Position numbers and translations under genes: made by a program. From Dehalococcoidia bacterium (GTDB lineage: Bacteria > Chloroflexota > Dehalococcoidia > Lucifugimonadales > Lucifugimonadaceae), in the NCBI GenBank assembly GCA_022451965.1, contig JAKUNJ010000006.1, positions 82,893 through 146,892 on the forward strand: a stretch of DNA of 64,000 bases, written 5' to 3'. Numbering within the stretch: position 1 is the first letter of the stretch; each line of letters begins with the position of its first letter. Shown here piece by piece: positions 18,082 to 27,553 of this stretch. The notes under the pieces are model-generated. The model did not search any database. It worked only from the letters and a program-made list of their open reading frames with translations, and had not been told where the DNA came from.

Positions 18082-18085
18082 TAAT

Positions 18086-18214
18086 CTATTTATTACTTAG
18101 CTTGCCGGTAACTTCAAAGTTTTTCCATTTATCAGATTTATTTTTATTTATTTTCTTGTATAGATTTTCTTTATTAACTTTTTTTATTTTTTCATAATAT
18201 TCTTTATCATCCAT
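18086..18214 (-). CDS. Possible small lysine-rich protein (42 aa)
   Basis: An ORF of 42 codons starting MDDKEYYEKIKKVN and ending VTGKLSNK fills the gap between sucD and the hydrolase pair. Nearly half its residues are charged and it is predicted helical. AAAGGG lies 6-7 bp before the ATG. Position and spacing fit a co-transcribed small gene, but AT-rich DNA produces Lys/Asn-rich ORFs by chance, so this is tentative. No family recognised. Confidence 0.4.
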   Translation of the reverse strand: MDDKEYYEKIKKVNKENLYKKINKNKSDKWKNFEVTGKLSNK

Positions 18215-18254
18215 AAATTATCCCTTTCATCTATATTCTATTAAGATGTACATA

Positions 18255-19118
18255 CTAAATTATAGTTTTGAGAGTTTCACCTATTCTTGAAGGATCACTA
18301 GCATGATGAGCTCCAGCATCTTTAAGTGCTTTTATTTTTTCCGCTGCTAGTCCCATTTTCCCACTAATTACCGCTCCAGCATGCCCCATTCTTTTGCCTT
18401 TAGGTGCTGTAGTCCCTGCTATTGAAAATACTACAGGTTTTGAGATTTTATTCTTAATATATTCTGCTGCTTCCTGTTCTTTTGTTCCACCAATTTCTCC
18501 AATTAAGACTATAGAATCAGTATTGCTATCTCTTTCAAAAAATTCTAGAACATCTACAAAACTTGTTCCATGTATTGGGTCACCACCTATTCCTATACAA
18601 ATTGATTGCCCAAGACCGACTTCTCCAATTTGAGAAATTGCTTCATAGGTTAGAGTTCCTGATCTAGACACAACACCTACCTTACCCTCCTTACAAATAT
18701 TACTAGGAATAATACCAATTTTTATTTTTAATTTTGGAAAAATCAAACCAGGACAATTTGGTCCTATCAAAGTTGTATTTTTATCTTTAATGTAATTTTT
18801 TACCTTAATCATGTCGTGAATTGGTATGCCTTCAGTGATACAAACAACTATTTCTAATTTTGCATCTATTTGTTCAATTATTGCATCCATAGCAAAAGCA
18901 GCAGGAACATAGATGACTCCGACATTTGCGTTTGTTTTACTTACTGCATCCTTAACTGTTTCAAAATAAGGAATATTTTCATCAAACAAGGTTCCCTCTC
19001 TTTTGGGATGCACACAAGCAACAACATTAGTTCCATACTCAATCGATCTTCGAGCTTGAAAGGTACCATCCTTTCCTAGACCTTGAATTAGAACCTTTGT
19101 ATTTTTATCTAATTTCAT
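18255..19118 (-). CDS. sucD: Succinate-CoA ligase, alpha subunit
   Basis: The CoA-binding subunit of the TCA-cycle enzyme that makes ATP or GTP from succinyl-CoA. Length 287 is normal. The N-terminal CoA loop is QGLGKDGTFQARRS, differing from the common GITGSQG. GPNCPGLIFP and GVVSRSGTLTYEA follow. RMGHAGAVISG carries the phosphorylated His (about residue 246), and it is intact. The ATG overlaps the sucC stop (ATGA). Confidence 0.95.
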   Translation of the reverse strand: MKLDKNTKVLIQGLGKDGTFQARRSIEYGTNVVACVHPKREGTLFDENIPYFETVKDAVSKTNANVGVIYVPAAFAMDAIIEQIDAKLEIVVCITEGIPIHDMIKVKNYIKDKNTTLIGPNCPGLIFPKLKIKIGIIPSNICKEGKVGVVSRSGTLTYEAISQIGEVGLGQSICIGIGGDPIHGTSFVDVLEFFERDSNTDSIVLIGEIGGTKEQEAAEYIKNKISKPVVFSIAGTTAPKGKRMGHAGAVISGKMGLAAEKIKALKDAGAHHASDPSRIGETLKTII

Positions 19119-20290
19119 TTGTTAATACTATCCTTGCTTAAATTAGTAAGAAGTTCGGCAGCATTACCTAAATTTTTTGCAATATGTATATCTAAATTAG
19201 AATTCTTAAGAATAGAAAAACCTTTTTCAGAATTAGTACCTCTCATTGATACAATTATAGGGAGATTAAACGAAGCTTCTTTAGCTGCTTCAACGATTCC
19301 TTCTGCTATTAGGTCAGCTCTGGCAATTCCTGCAAATAAATTTACCAGTAAAAACTTAACATTTTTGTCTGAAACCAGGATTCTAAAAGCTTCTTTGATT
19401 TTTTCCTTATCTGTAGATCCACCAACATCAAGAAAATTTGCAGGGAAGCATCCAGACTTAGTAGTTACATCCATAGTCGCCATTGCTAACCCAGCTCCAT
19501 TCACCAAGCATCCTACATTTCCTTGATCTAATTTGACATATGCTAGATCAAAATCCTTTGCTCTAGTTTCAATTGGATTTTCTTGGTTCTTATCTCGTAG
19601 CTTAAAAATTTCTTTTTGTCTAAAAAAGCTATCATCATCAATATTTATCTTACAATCTAATGGGATAAGTTTATTTTTATTGTCTAAAACAAGAGGATTG
19701 ATTTCTATGAGTGTACTATCTGTTTCTAGGAATGCTTTATATAAATTTAAAATTAAGTTTATGAAGTCACTCTGTGACTCTTTAGGAAGATTTAGTGATC
19801 TTATAGTTTTTCTTAATTCGTATGGTTTAGTTCCCAATATTGGGTCAAACTGTAACTTTATTATTTTTTCTGGGGTCTCTTCAGCTACAGTTTCTATATC
19901 CATTCCACCTTCTGATGAGAGTATAAGAACTGGACTTTCAAAATCAGGATCAATTATTATCGATAAATAAAATTCTTTTTGAATATCTGTTATTTCAGTA
20001 ACTAGTAATTTTTCTACAATGACTCCATCTGAATCAGTTTGATTCGTTACAATCTTTCTACCTAAAATTTGCTTAGCAAAAACTTTTGCTTCCTCACTTG
20101 TATTACATAACTTTACGCCACCGGCTTTACCTCTTCCACCAGAATGGATTTGTGCCTTTACAACCACTTTTCCAAAGAATTCCTCAGAAATATCATATAT
20201 TTCTTCTGGAGATGATCCAACTTTTCCTAAGGGGAATAAAACATTATAGTGATTTAACAAGTTTCTAGATTGATATTCGTGTAAATTCAT
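19115..20290 (-). CDS. sucC: Succinate-CoA ligase, beta subunit
   Basis: Nucleotide-binding subunit with an N-terminal ATP-grasp domain and a C-terminal CoA-ligase domain, 391 residues. MNLHEYQSRNLL is the classical start, so I use the ATG at 20290 rather than a TTG 33 bp upstream. HSGGRGKAGGVKL, EINPLVLDN and VNLFAGIARADLIAEGI are all diagnostic. The ribosome-binding site is weak. A 9-bp perfect inverted repeat lies about 46-69 bp upstream of the ATG. Operon sucCD. Confidence 0.95.
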   Translation of the reverse strand: MNLHEYQSRNLLNHYNVLFPLGKVGSSPEEIYDISEEFFGKVVVKAQIHSGGRGKAGGVKLCNTSEEAKVFAKQILGRKIVTNQTDSDGVIVEKLLVTEITDIQKEFYLSIIIDPDFESPVLILSSEGGMDIETVAEETPEKIIKLQFDPILGTKPYELRKTIRSLNLPKESQSDFINLILNLYKAFLETDSTLIEINPLVLDNKNKLIPLDCKINIDDDSFFRQKEIFKLRDKNQENPIETRAKDFDLAYVKLDQGNVGCLVNGAGLAMATMDVTTKSGCFPANFLDVGGSTDKEKIKEAFRILVSDKNVKFLLVNLFAGIARADLIAEGIVEAAKEASFNLPIIVSMRGTNSEKGFSILKNSNLDIHIAKNLGNAAELLTNLSKDSINK

Positions 20291-20335
20291 TAATGAAATT
20301 CTTACAATTTTAATTACTGACAAAGTAATTAAATC

Positions 20336-20359
20336 CTATTATGATGTATTTCATAATAG
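20336..20359. repeat. 9-bp perfect inverted repeat upstream of sucC
   Basis: CTATTATGA and TCATAATAG flank 6 bases (TGTATT). On the plus strand six T follow, giving a terminator-like shape. But no plus-strand gene lies just upstream. The position between divergent units (sucCD and the 33-residue ORF) suits an operator. The function is unproven. Confidence 0.4.
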
Positions 20360-20440
20360 TTTTTTGGGTTAGTTTCTAATTTTTTTTTAATCTTTGTCAT
20401 ATAATTAGTATATTAGTTCAAGAATAATGAGGAGATTAAA

Positions 20441-20542
20441 ATGGAAGCATTGTGGGCTTTGATAATTGTTTTTGGGTCAACAGCAGCTTGGCTTGTAGTC
20501 TTGCAATTAATAAATAATTACTTAGCAAAAAGAGAAAAATAA
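20441..20542 (+). CDS. Small single-pass membrane protein (33 aa)
   Basis: A 33-codon ORF with a strong ribosome-binding site (GAGGAG, 6 bp before the ATG). The product starts MEALWALIIVFGSTAAW, continues as one hydrophobic helix of about 22 residues, and ends in the charged tail YLAKREK, the pattern of a one-pass membrane peptide with a cytoplasmic C-terminus. It ends 24 bp before the ABC-F gene and is probably co-transcribed. Such peptides often are accessory subunits of respiratory or transport complexes, but no partner is identifiable here. Confidence 0.68.
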   Translation: MEALWALIIVFGSTAAWLVVLQLINNYLAKREK

Positions 20543-20566
20543 TTTTTTATTTTTTAAATCTTTTTT

Positions 20567-22360
20567 ATGCTTGAATTCAAAAATATTTCATACTCTATCT
20601 CCAAGAGAAAATTATTTGAAAACACCTCGTTACAAATTCCTGAGAATTATCATATAGGACTAGTTGGATCAAATGGTATCGGTAAATCTACTTTATTTAA
20701 CTTAATAACTAAAAATTTATCCTTAGAGGAAGGAAAAATAAACTTAAAGTCTAACAGGACAATTGGTATATTAGAGCAAGAAATACAAAAAGTTGAATTG
20801 AGTTTATTAGATTTTGTCCTATCAAGTAGAATTACTGAACAAAATTTACTCAAAGAATTAGAGACTTCTGTAAATCCTAATAGAATATCTTTTATTCTTA
20901 ATAAGTTGGATGAAATTAATGCATACGACTCTGATTGGAGAGCTTCAGCTATACTTTCTGGTCTTGGTTTTAATAAAACAGATCAATCAAAGCCTCTAAG
21001 TGACTTTTCAGGTGGATGGAGAATGAGAGTAGGGCTTGCCGCAGCTTTGTTCAATGAACCTGATCTATTATTACTTGACGAACCTACAAATCACTTAGAT
21101 TTTGAATCTAACTCTTGGTTGGAGAATTTTTTAGTAAATTATAAAAATTCCTTTATATTAATTAGTCATGATAGAGAAACCTTAAATAAAACAGTGTCTC
21201 ATATTATTCATATTGACCAGTTAAAACTAAACTTATATACAGGTAATTATGATCAGTTTGAAAAACAATATGCTCAAAAAAAAATAAGTCAACAATTATT
21301 ATTTGAAAAACAGGAAGCATATAAGAAAAATGTTCTAAAATTTGTAAATCGATTTGGTTCTAAAGCTAGTAAAGCAAAGCAGGCACAAAGTAGATTGAAA
21401 TCATTAGAAAAAATGGATTTTGTTGATGCAGTTATTACTGATAGATCTATTAAGTTTTCTTTTCCTAAACCAAAAAATCTTGGTACCTCAATGATTGTTT
21501 TGAACGAGGTTGATGTTGGATATGAAACAAAAACCCCTGTACTTCAAGGAATAAACCTTAGCATATCAAATGATAGCAGAATAGCTTTATTAGGTGCTAA
21601 TGGGAATGGGAAGTCTACTTTAATTAAATTGATTTCAGGAATAATTAAGCCAATGAAAGGAACTATCTCAAAGAACAGAAATATAAAGATTGGATATTTT
21701 GCTCAGCATTTGTCTGAAGAGCTAGAATTAGAATTAACTCCATTTGAAGTATTATCTGAAAAATTAAAAAATGAAGATGACTTGAAAATAAGAGGTGTGT
21801 TAGGTAAATTTGGATTTGATAAAACAAAATCTGAAACTAAAATACATAAATTATCTGGAGGAGAAAAAACAAGACTCATTCTTTGTTTGATTAGTTATGA
21901 TTGTCCGAATATTTTATTACTTGATGAACCCACAAATCATCTTGACATTGACTCCAGAACTTCTCTTATTAATGCACTAAATGACTTTGAAGGATGCGTT
22001 ATTCTTGTAAGCCATGATTCTAAACTTGTAGAGAATGTAGCTGACCAATTAGTAATGGTCAAAAATGGCAAAGTAAGCAATTTTTTAGGAGATCTTGATG
22101 AGTATAGATCTTCACTAAGTAATGATAAAAAAAATAAAGAAAATTCCAAAAATAAAAATAATAACGATAGAAAAAAAATCAGAAATTTGGAAAATAAAAT
22201 AAAAAGACTTACTGAAGAAAAAAAAGATTTAGAAAAAAAATTGTCTGCAAATGAAAATATTTCAGATTATGAAAAACTTAATTTTCTCTCTGAAGAATAT
22301 GAAAATATAAACAATCAAATTGAGTCGCTTGAAGATTCATGGCTTTTAGAGACAGAATAA
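20567..22360 (+). CDS. ABC-F family ATPase
   Basis: A soluble protein with two ATP-binding cassettes and no membrane part, 597 residues. ABC-F proteins act on the ribosome. First cassette: GLVGSNGIGKST, signature FSGGWRMRVGLA, LLLLDEPTNHLD. A charged linker (about 225-300) is typical. Second cassette: LLGANGNGKST, LSGGEKTRL, LLLLDEPTNHLD. The C-terminus is a coiled coil of about 75 residues rich in Lys/Glu, as in YheS/Uup relatives. Both catalytic Glu are present. There is no clear ribosome-binding site before the ATG. Confidence 0.92.
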   Translation: MLEFKNISYSISKRKLFENTSLQIPENYHIGLVGSNGIGKSTLFNLITKNLSLEEGKINLKSNRTIGILEQEIQKVELSLLDFVLSSRITEQNLLKELETSVNPNRISFILNKLDEINAYDSDWRASAILSGLGFNKTDQSKPLSDFSGGWRMRVGLAAALFNEPDLLLLDEPTNHLDFESNSWLENFLVNYKNSFILISHDRETLNKTVSHIIHIDQLKLNLYTGNYDQFEKQYAQKKISQQLLFEKQEAYKKNVLKFVNRFGSKASKAKQAQSRLKSLEKMDFVDAVITDRSIKFSFPKPKNLGTSMIVLNEVDVGYETKTPVLQGINLSISNDSRIALLGANGNGKSTLIKLISGIIKPMKGTISKNRNIKIGYFAQHLSEELELELTPFEVLSEKLKNEDDLKIRGVLGKFGFDKTKSETKIHKLSGGEKTRLILCLISYDCPNILLLDEPTNHLDIDSRTSLINALNDFEGCVILVSHDSKLVENVADQLVMVKNGKVSNFLGDLDEYRSSLSNDKKNKENSKNKNNNDRKKIRNLENKIKRLTEEKKDLEKKLSANENISDYEKLNFLSEEYENINNQIESLEDSWLLETE

Positions 22361-22385
22361 ATTAGATTTTTAATTCTTAAATTAA

Positions 22386-22475
22386 TGGCGGAGGGGACAG
22401 GATTCGAACCTGCGGTACCCTTACGGATACTCCTGTTTTCAAGACAGACGCTTTCAACCACTCAGCCACCCCTCC
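22386..22475 (-). tRNA. tRNA-Ser (anticodon UGA)
   Basis: A 90-base gene whose acceptor arms GGAGGGG and CCCCTCC pair perfectly, with discriminator G and an encoded CCA end. The anticodon loop is CTTGAAA, giving anticodon TGA (reads UCA). A long variable arm (about 17 bases, GTATCCGTAAGGGTAC region) identifies a class II tRNA-Ser. The T arm contains GGTTCGAATCC. It lies between the ends of the ABC-F and polA genes. Confidence 0.97.
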
Positions 22476-22513
22476 AAAAAACGAAAACAGACAACTTTTA
22501 TTATATAAGAAAA

Positions 22514-25279
22514 TTATTCTAATTTGCCCCAACTGTCACCAGTTTTTATATCTACAAGTACAGGTACATCTAATTTAATTGCATTTGGCATTATTTCATT
22601 AATCATCATACTTAGCTCCATCAGCTCTCCTGGACCTACCTCGAATATAAGTTCATCATGCACCTGAATTAGCATTTTAGATTTCATAAGATTATTTCTT
22701 ATTTCATTTCCTAAATTTATCATTGCAATTTTTATTATTTCAGCTGCAGTCCCTTGAATAGGCATATTTATTGCAATTCTTTCGGCAAATCCTCTAGTTC
22801 TGGCATTTGGAGAATTAATATCATCTAAGTATCTTCTCCTGCCAAGCAAAGTTTCAGAGTATCCACTTGATTTTGATGAGTTAATTTGTTGTTTTTGAAA
22901 ATCCTTAATTCCTGGATATTTACCAAAGTATAAATCAATAAACTCTTTTCCCTGTTGTCTTGTTAGGTCAGTTTGTTGAGAAACTCCGTGAGGCCCTAAA
23001 CCGTATAATACTCCAAAATTTAGAATTTTTGCTATTCTTCTTTGTTCTGAAGAAACTTCTTCAGTAGAATACATAAGTTTAGCAGTTGAATTATGTATAT
23101 CTTCACCGTTAACAAAAGCCTTTATTAAGTTCTCTTCTTTTGAAAGATGTGCCAAAACTCTTAATTCTATCTGAGAGTAATCTACTGATAACATTTGAAA
23201 ATTCTTTTTTGTATCTGCTATGAATGCAGATCTTACTTCCCTTCCAATGTCTGACCTTACAGGAATATTTTGAACATTTGGGTTTTGGCTTGATAATCTC
23301 CCAGTTGAAGTCCCCAGTTGATTGAAGGTTGTATGAATACGTTTTGTTTTTTTATTTACTAAATTAGGCAGAGAGTCTACGTAAGTAGATTTGATTTTAG
23401 ATAATTCCCTATATCTTAGGATACCAGAAGATATTTGCGTTACCCTTTCGTCTAATTCTTTATTTTTAGAATATGTTTCAAGTACATCTGCATCCACTGA
23501 TATTCCTGTTTTCGTTTTTTTGATTGTTGGAGCACCTAATTCATTTATTAGTATGTCTGCGACTTGTTTCCCTGAATTTAGATTAAAGTCTTTCTCTGGA
23601 TAAATATTATGAATGCCTTGATCTAGCTCACTTAGTTCAATTTCTAGCTTATCAGACATACTTATTAATTTTTCAGAATCAATTAAGAATCCATTAAATT
23701 GCATATTTATAATTTCTTTAATCAAAGGAATTTCTACATTGTAAAATAAATTTTCTTGATCAAATTTTTTTAACTCTTCCATAAAAAAATTTCTAAGCTT
23801 GTAAGTAATTAATGAATCTGCAGCAGCATACTTGTAAACATTGGATATATCTGCTTGATTAAGAGTTTTTTGGTTCTTTCCTGTGCCAATTAACTCTTCT
23901 ATCCTAGTCATATTTATCTGTAAGATCTCTGATGATAAGTTTTTTAATCCTAATCTTTTTCTTCCACATAATGATGCTGCAATAACAGTATCAAAATTTA
24001 GATTTTCTACTTCTATTCCAAAATTTTTTAGGACCATAATATCAAAATTAGCATTGTGAGCAGATTTTGATATTTTTGGATTTTCAAACAACGATTTAAT
24101 TATTTCAAAATTATTGTCGTTAAAACTTATATCAATATTATCGTGTTTAATAACTAGATAGTATGATTTATTTTCTGAACTACAAAACGAAATACCTATA
24201 ATTTCATCTTCAAGAGTTCTTAATCCAGTAGTTTCTGTATCAAAAGAAAAATGATCAGAACTATTCAAATCATTAATCATTAAATTAAATGAGTTTTGGT
24301 CATTTATTAGCACTAGTTGGTCACTTGGTATGTCCTTGTTGTCAGAATCAACTTTAATTTGAAGTTGTACTTCTTCTGGGAATTCAATCAATCGTTTAAG
24401 GTTATTAAAACTATTTCTTAATTCATAATGCTCAAAAGCTTTCCTTATCTTTTCAGTATTATGATTTGTAAATTCACAATTAATAATTGAGAAATCAATT
24501 TCAACGTCTCGAATTATTTGAGTAAGACTTAAGCCTTTTTTGGCTATTTCAATATTTTCAGATAATATATTTTGTATTCTTTTGGAACCTCTTATGCTGA
24601 GATTAGATATTTTTTCTATATTTTGAAACAAAGAATCAAAATGTCCAAATTCAGAGAGTAAAGCTCTTGCGGCCTTTTTACCAATACCTGGTACACCAGG
24701 TATATTATCTGATGGGTCTCCTTCAAGTGCTTTTATTTCAGCAATATATTCAGGCCCAAGTCCATCATATCTATCTTGAACTTTTTTTTCATCATATATT
24801 CTTATATCTCCAAATCCTGAATACATTAATACATTAGTTTTTTTGTTAACTAATTGTAGTTGATCAGCATCTCCTGTAAGTATCAAACAATTTATATTTT
24901 TTGAATTTGCGATATTACTTATGGTACCCACCAAATCATCTGCTTCAAATCCATCCTTTTCAAAAACTGGAATATCTAAAGATTCCAGTAATTCTTTTGC
25001 GATGGGTATTTGTTTATGAAGATCTGGATCTACTGGAGGCCTTTGGGCTTTATATTCTGGGAATATTTCGTCTCTAAAAGTCGCTGCCTTAGTATCAAAG
25101 CATACAGCTACATGAGTAATATTATTTTCTCTTATTGATTTAATTAGGGTATTAATAAAACCAAATGCACCTCTAGTATCTATTTTTTTGCTATTTAGTC
25201 TTTCAGGTATAGAGAACCATGCTCTAAAAACCATCGCATGGCCGTCTACAATTAACAGCTTTTCTTTTTTTGTTACCAT
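22514..25279 (-). CDS. polA: DNA polymerase I
   Basis: Three-domain repair polymerase of 921 residues. The 5' nuclease begins LLIVDGHAMVFRAWF and has GFEADDLVGT and the helix-hairpin-helix IPGVPGIGKKAA. The 3'-5' exonuclease keeps its acidic residues (FSFDTETTG, SAHNANFDI, YAAADSLITY), so proofreading is probably active. Polymerase motifs A (DYSQIELRVLAH), B (RRIAKILNFGVLYG) and C (QVHDELIFEV) are intact. A TAGTAT (25292-25287) sits 7 bp before the ATG with no ribosome-binding site, like the other leaderless candidates. Confidence 0.97.
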   Translation of the reverse strand: MVTKKEKLLIVDGHAMVFRAWFSIPERLNSKKIDTRGAFGFINTLIKSIRENNITHVAVCFDTKAATFRDEIFPEYKAQRPPVDPDLHKQIPIAKELLESLDIPVFEKDGFEADDLVGTISNIANSKNINCLILTGDADQLQLVNKKTNVLMYSGFGDIRIYDEKKVQDRYDGLGPEYIAEIKALEGDPSDNIPGVPGIGKKAARALLSEFGHFDSLFQNIEKISNLSIRGSKRIQNILSENIEIAKKGLSLTQIIRDVEIDFSIINCEFTNHNTEKIRKAFEHYELRNSFNNLKRLIEFPEEVQLQIKVDSDNKDIPSDQLVLINDQNSFNLMINDLNSSDHFSFDTETTGLRTLEDEIIGISFCSSENKSYYLVIKHDNIDISFNDNNFEIIKSLFENPKISKSAHNANFDIMVLKNFGIEVENLNFDTVIAASLCGRKRLGLKNLSSEILQINMTRIEELIGTGKNQKTLNQADISNVYKYAAADSLITYKLRNFFMEELKKFDQENLFYNVEIPLIKEIINMQFNGFLIDSEKLISMSDKLEIELSELDQGIHNIYPEKDFNLNSGKQVADILINELGAPTIKKTKTGISVDADVLETYSKNKELDERVTQISSGILRYRELSKIKSTYVDSLPNLVNKKTKRIHTTFNQLGTSTGRLSSQNPNVQNIPVRSDIGREVRSAFIADTKKNFQMLSVDYSQIELRVLAHLSKEENLIKAFVNGEDIHNSTAKLMYSTEEVSSEQRRIAKILNFGVLYGLGPHGVSQQTDLTRQQGKEFIDLYFGKYPGIKDFQKQQINSSKSSGYSETLLGRRRYLDDINSPNARTRGFAERIAINMPIQGTAAEIIKIAMINLGNEIRNNLMKSKMLIQVHDELIFEVGPGELMELSMMINEIMPNAIKLDVPVLVDIKTGDSWGKLE

Positions 25280-25313
25280 TTATTAGATACTAATGGTAAT
25301 TTATAAATTAGTC

Positions 25314-26609
25314 TCAATCAACCTTAATTATTTTATGATTTTTCTTACCTTTTGAAATTATTATAACCTTATTGGCTTTAAGGTCATTTTCTAATACTTT
25401 CATTTCAGGATCATTTATTTTTTTCCCATTTAAAGAAATACCACCTTGATTAATTAACCTTTTTGTTTCTCCTAAGGAACTACAAAGTTCATAATCTACA
25501 GCTAAATCTTGAATATTTACTCCCTTTGATAATTTTTTTCTGGAAAGTTGGGGTACTCCTTCTGATCCGGAGTACAAATCTAAATAATCATCTTCATTTA
25601 GTAGTTCCCATTTACCTTGATTTAAGCCTTCAGTTTGCCTAATAGCACTGTTCATACCGATTTCACCATGTACGATTCTTGTTATTTCTTTTGAAAGAAA
25701 TTTTTGTGCTTCTCTTTTATAAGGAGTTTCTGATGTGACATTTTCTAGTTCCTTAAATTCCTCTGGTTTTATATCTGTAAATAGTTTTATGTAAGCTAGA
25801 ACTTCTTCATCTGAAGAATTAAAAAAATATTGAAATAGCTTATATGGAATTGTTACTTTTGGATCTAACGTGATTGCTCCTTCTATACTTTTTCCAAATT
25901 TCTCACCCGATGCTGTAGTTAATAGAGGGTAGGTTATACCATGGGCCTTATTTTTATTTAGAGGATTCTTTTTTCTTATCAGATCAACACCTGCTACAAT
26001 ATTTCCCCATTGGTCTGAGCCTCCCATTTGAAAACTACAGTTATAATTTTCAAATAAGTATAAGAAATCATATGCTTGTAATAGTTGATAACTAAATTCT
26101 GTGAATGAAATACCTTCATCTCTAGACAATCTGTTTTTTACTGAATCTTTATTAAGCATGTTGTTAATGTTAAAAAATTTACCTGTATCTCTCAAGAAAT
26201 CAATTAGGTTAATTTGATTTAACCATTCTGCATTGTTAATTATTTGAGCTGGATTTTTTTTATTTTCAAAATCTAAAAATTTTTCTAATTGAGTTTTTAT
26301 TCCAAATAGATTTTCTTCTATTAAGGCTTCACTCATTAGTTTTCTTTCATCAGTCCTTCCTGATGGATCTCCTATCATTCCTGTTCCTCCACCAACTATA
26401 ACTATTGGTGTGTGACCATATTTTTGTAATCTTTGTAAGCCTAATATTGGTATTAGATTACCTATATGTAGACTTTTTGCAGTAGGATCAAAACCGTTAT
26501 AACAAGTTATTTTTTCCTTTATTAAGATTGAGTCTGCGCTCGTTGTCCAATCTTTTAGGGTACCTCTCCAATTAAATTCTTCAATTATATTACTAAATTG
26601 ATTTTTCAT
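25314..26609 (-). CDS. tyrS: Tyrosyl-tRNA synthetase
   Basis: Class I synthetase, 431 residues. CYNGFDPTAKSLHIGN carries the HIGH motif and GEKFGKSIEGAI the KMSKS motif in its KFGKS form. YQLLQAYDF and QMGGSDQWGNI bind tyrosine and the adenylate. The C-terminal S4-like domain (about 360-431) binds the tRNA-Tyr variable arm. One base separates its ATG from the ribF stop. The gene sits in the aroF/G-ribF-tyrS run, whose expression would fall under the Tyr/Phe leader at 28685-28738. Confidence 0.96.
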   Translation of the reverse strand: MKNQFSNIIEEFNWRGTLKDWTTSADSILIKEKITCYNGFDPTAKSLHIGNLIPILGLQRLQKYGHTPIVIVGGGTGMIGDPSGRTDERKLMSEALIEENLFGIKTQLEKFLDFENKKNPAQIINNAEWLNQINLIDFLRDTGKFFNINNMLNKDSVKNRLSRDEGISFTEFSYQLLQAYDFLYLFENYNCSFQMGGSDQWGNIVAGVDLIRKKNPLNKNKAHGITYPLLTTASGEKFGKSIEGAITLDPKVTIPYKLFQYFFNSSDEEVLAYIKLFTDIKPEEFKELENVTSETPYKREAQKFLSKEITRIVHGEIGMNSAIRQTEGLNQGKWELLNEDDYLDLYSGSEGVPQLSRKKLSKGVNIQDLAVDYELCSSLGETKRLINQGGISLNGKKINDPEMKVLENDLKANKVIIISKGKKNHKIIKVD

Positions 26610-26610
26610 A

Positions 26611-27543
26611 CTATCTTTCTAAAACTTCATTAATATTTATAATATCTTTTTTTATTTGTGTCTTCATAATATCTACTGAATCATAAAATTCCTGATTCCT
26701 TATTTTTTTTATTACTGAAATTTCTATCTGCATATCATATATATTTTTATCAAAATCAAATATAAAAACTTCTATTTTTCTTGAATTATCATCTTTTATT
26801 ACAGGTCTATTACCAACTGAAAGAGCTCCTCTATATTTTTCTCCCTTGATATATACAAAGCATGCATAAATACCATCACCAGGAATTTGAATTTTCTTAT
26901 TTACTTCAATATTTGCAGTTGGGAAGCCTATAGTTCTTCCAATCTGATCTCCTTTTATCACAATACCTTCAAATGAATAGTTGTAACCCAAAAACTTATT
27001 TGTATTTATAAAATCTCCTTCCTCTATAAATTTTGAAATCATTGATGAAGAAACCACTTTTTCAAAATTATTAGTCATTTCTATGTTTGAAATTTCTATT
27101 CCTAAATTGGTACATAAATCTTCTAATTTTTCCCCAAATAATTGATCGTTTCCAATTCTAGTATTTTCGCTAAAAACAATATTTTTTATGTTTGCATGAC
27201 TAATAAGTTTCTTCAAGAAAACTTCTGCATTTAGAAATCTTAATTCATTATTAAACTCCATTGGGAATAAAAAATTTATTCCATTTTCTCGGATTTTATT
27301 CTTTCTTTTAGAAAAATCGGATAAATATGGTCTTGAATAACCTTTATTTACAATTTCTCTGGGTCGTTTTTCAAAAACTATAACTAGGGAACATAACTTT
27401 TTATTCCTGCAATTATTAACTAGTTTTTGGAATAGCATTTTATGGCCTAAATGAACTCCATCAAATGTGCCTATACAAAAAGCTGTTTTATTTTTTCCAA
27501 TTAATTTTGATAATTCAATTAATTGCTGATCAAAACTTTTCAT
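26611..27543 (-). CDS. ribF: Bifunctional riboflavin kinase/FMN adenylyltransferase
   Basis: Makes FMN and then FAD from riboflavin. The N-terminal adenylyltransferase domain has CIGTFDGVHLGHK (HxGH type) and SENTRIGNDQLFG. The C-terminal kinase domain has GRTIGFPTANIEV, DGIYACFV and GALSVGNRPV. The length of 310 is normal. It lies 10 bp after the DAHP synthase stop and is part of the same transcript. Confidence 0.95.
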   Translation of the reverse strand: MKSFDQQLIELSKLIGKNKTAFCIGTFDGVHLGHKMLFQKLVNNCRNKKLCSLVIVFEKRPREIVNKGYSRPYLSDFSKRKNKIRENGINFLFPMEFNNELRFLNAEVFLKKLISHANIKNIVFSENTRIGNDQLFGEKLEDLCTNLGIEISNIEMTNNFEKVVSSSMISKFIEEGDFINTNKFLGYNYSFEGIVIKGDQIGRTIGFPTANIEVNKKIQIPGDGIYACFVYIKGEKYRGALSVGNRPVIKDDNSRKIEVFIFDFDKNIYDMQIEISVIKKIRNQEFYDSVDIMKTQIKKDIININEVLER

Positions 27544-27553
27544 TATTTTTGTT

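Noticed and set aside
25280..25313. Terminator between tyrS and polA
   Set aside because: Only a short AT-rich gap with no hairpin and T run; a -10-like TAGTAT is more likely.
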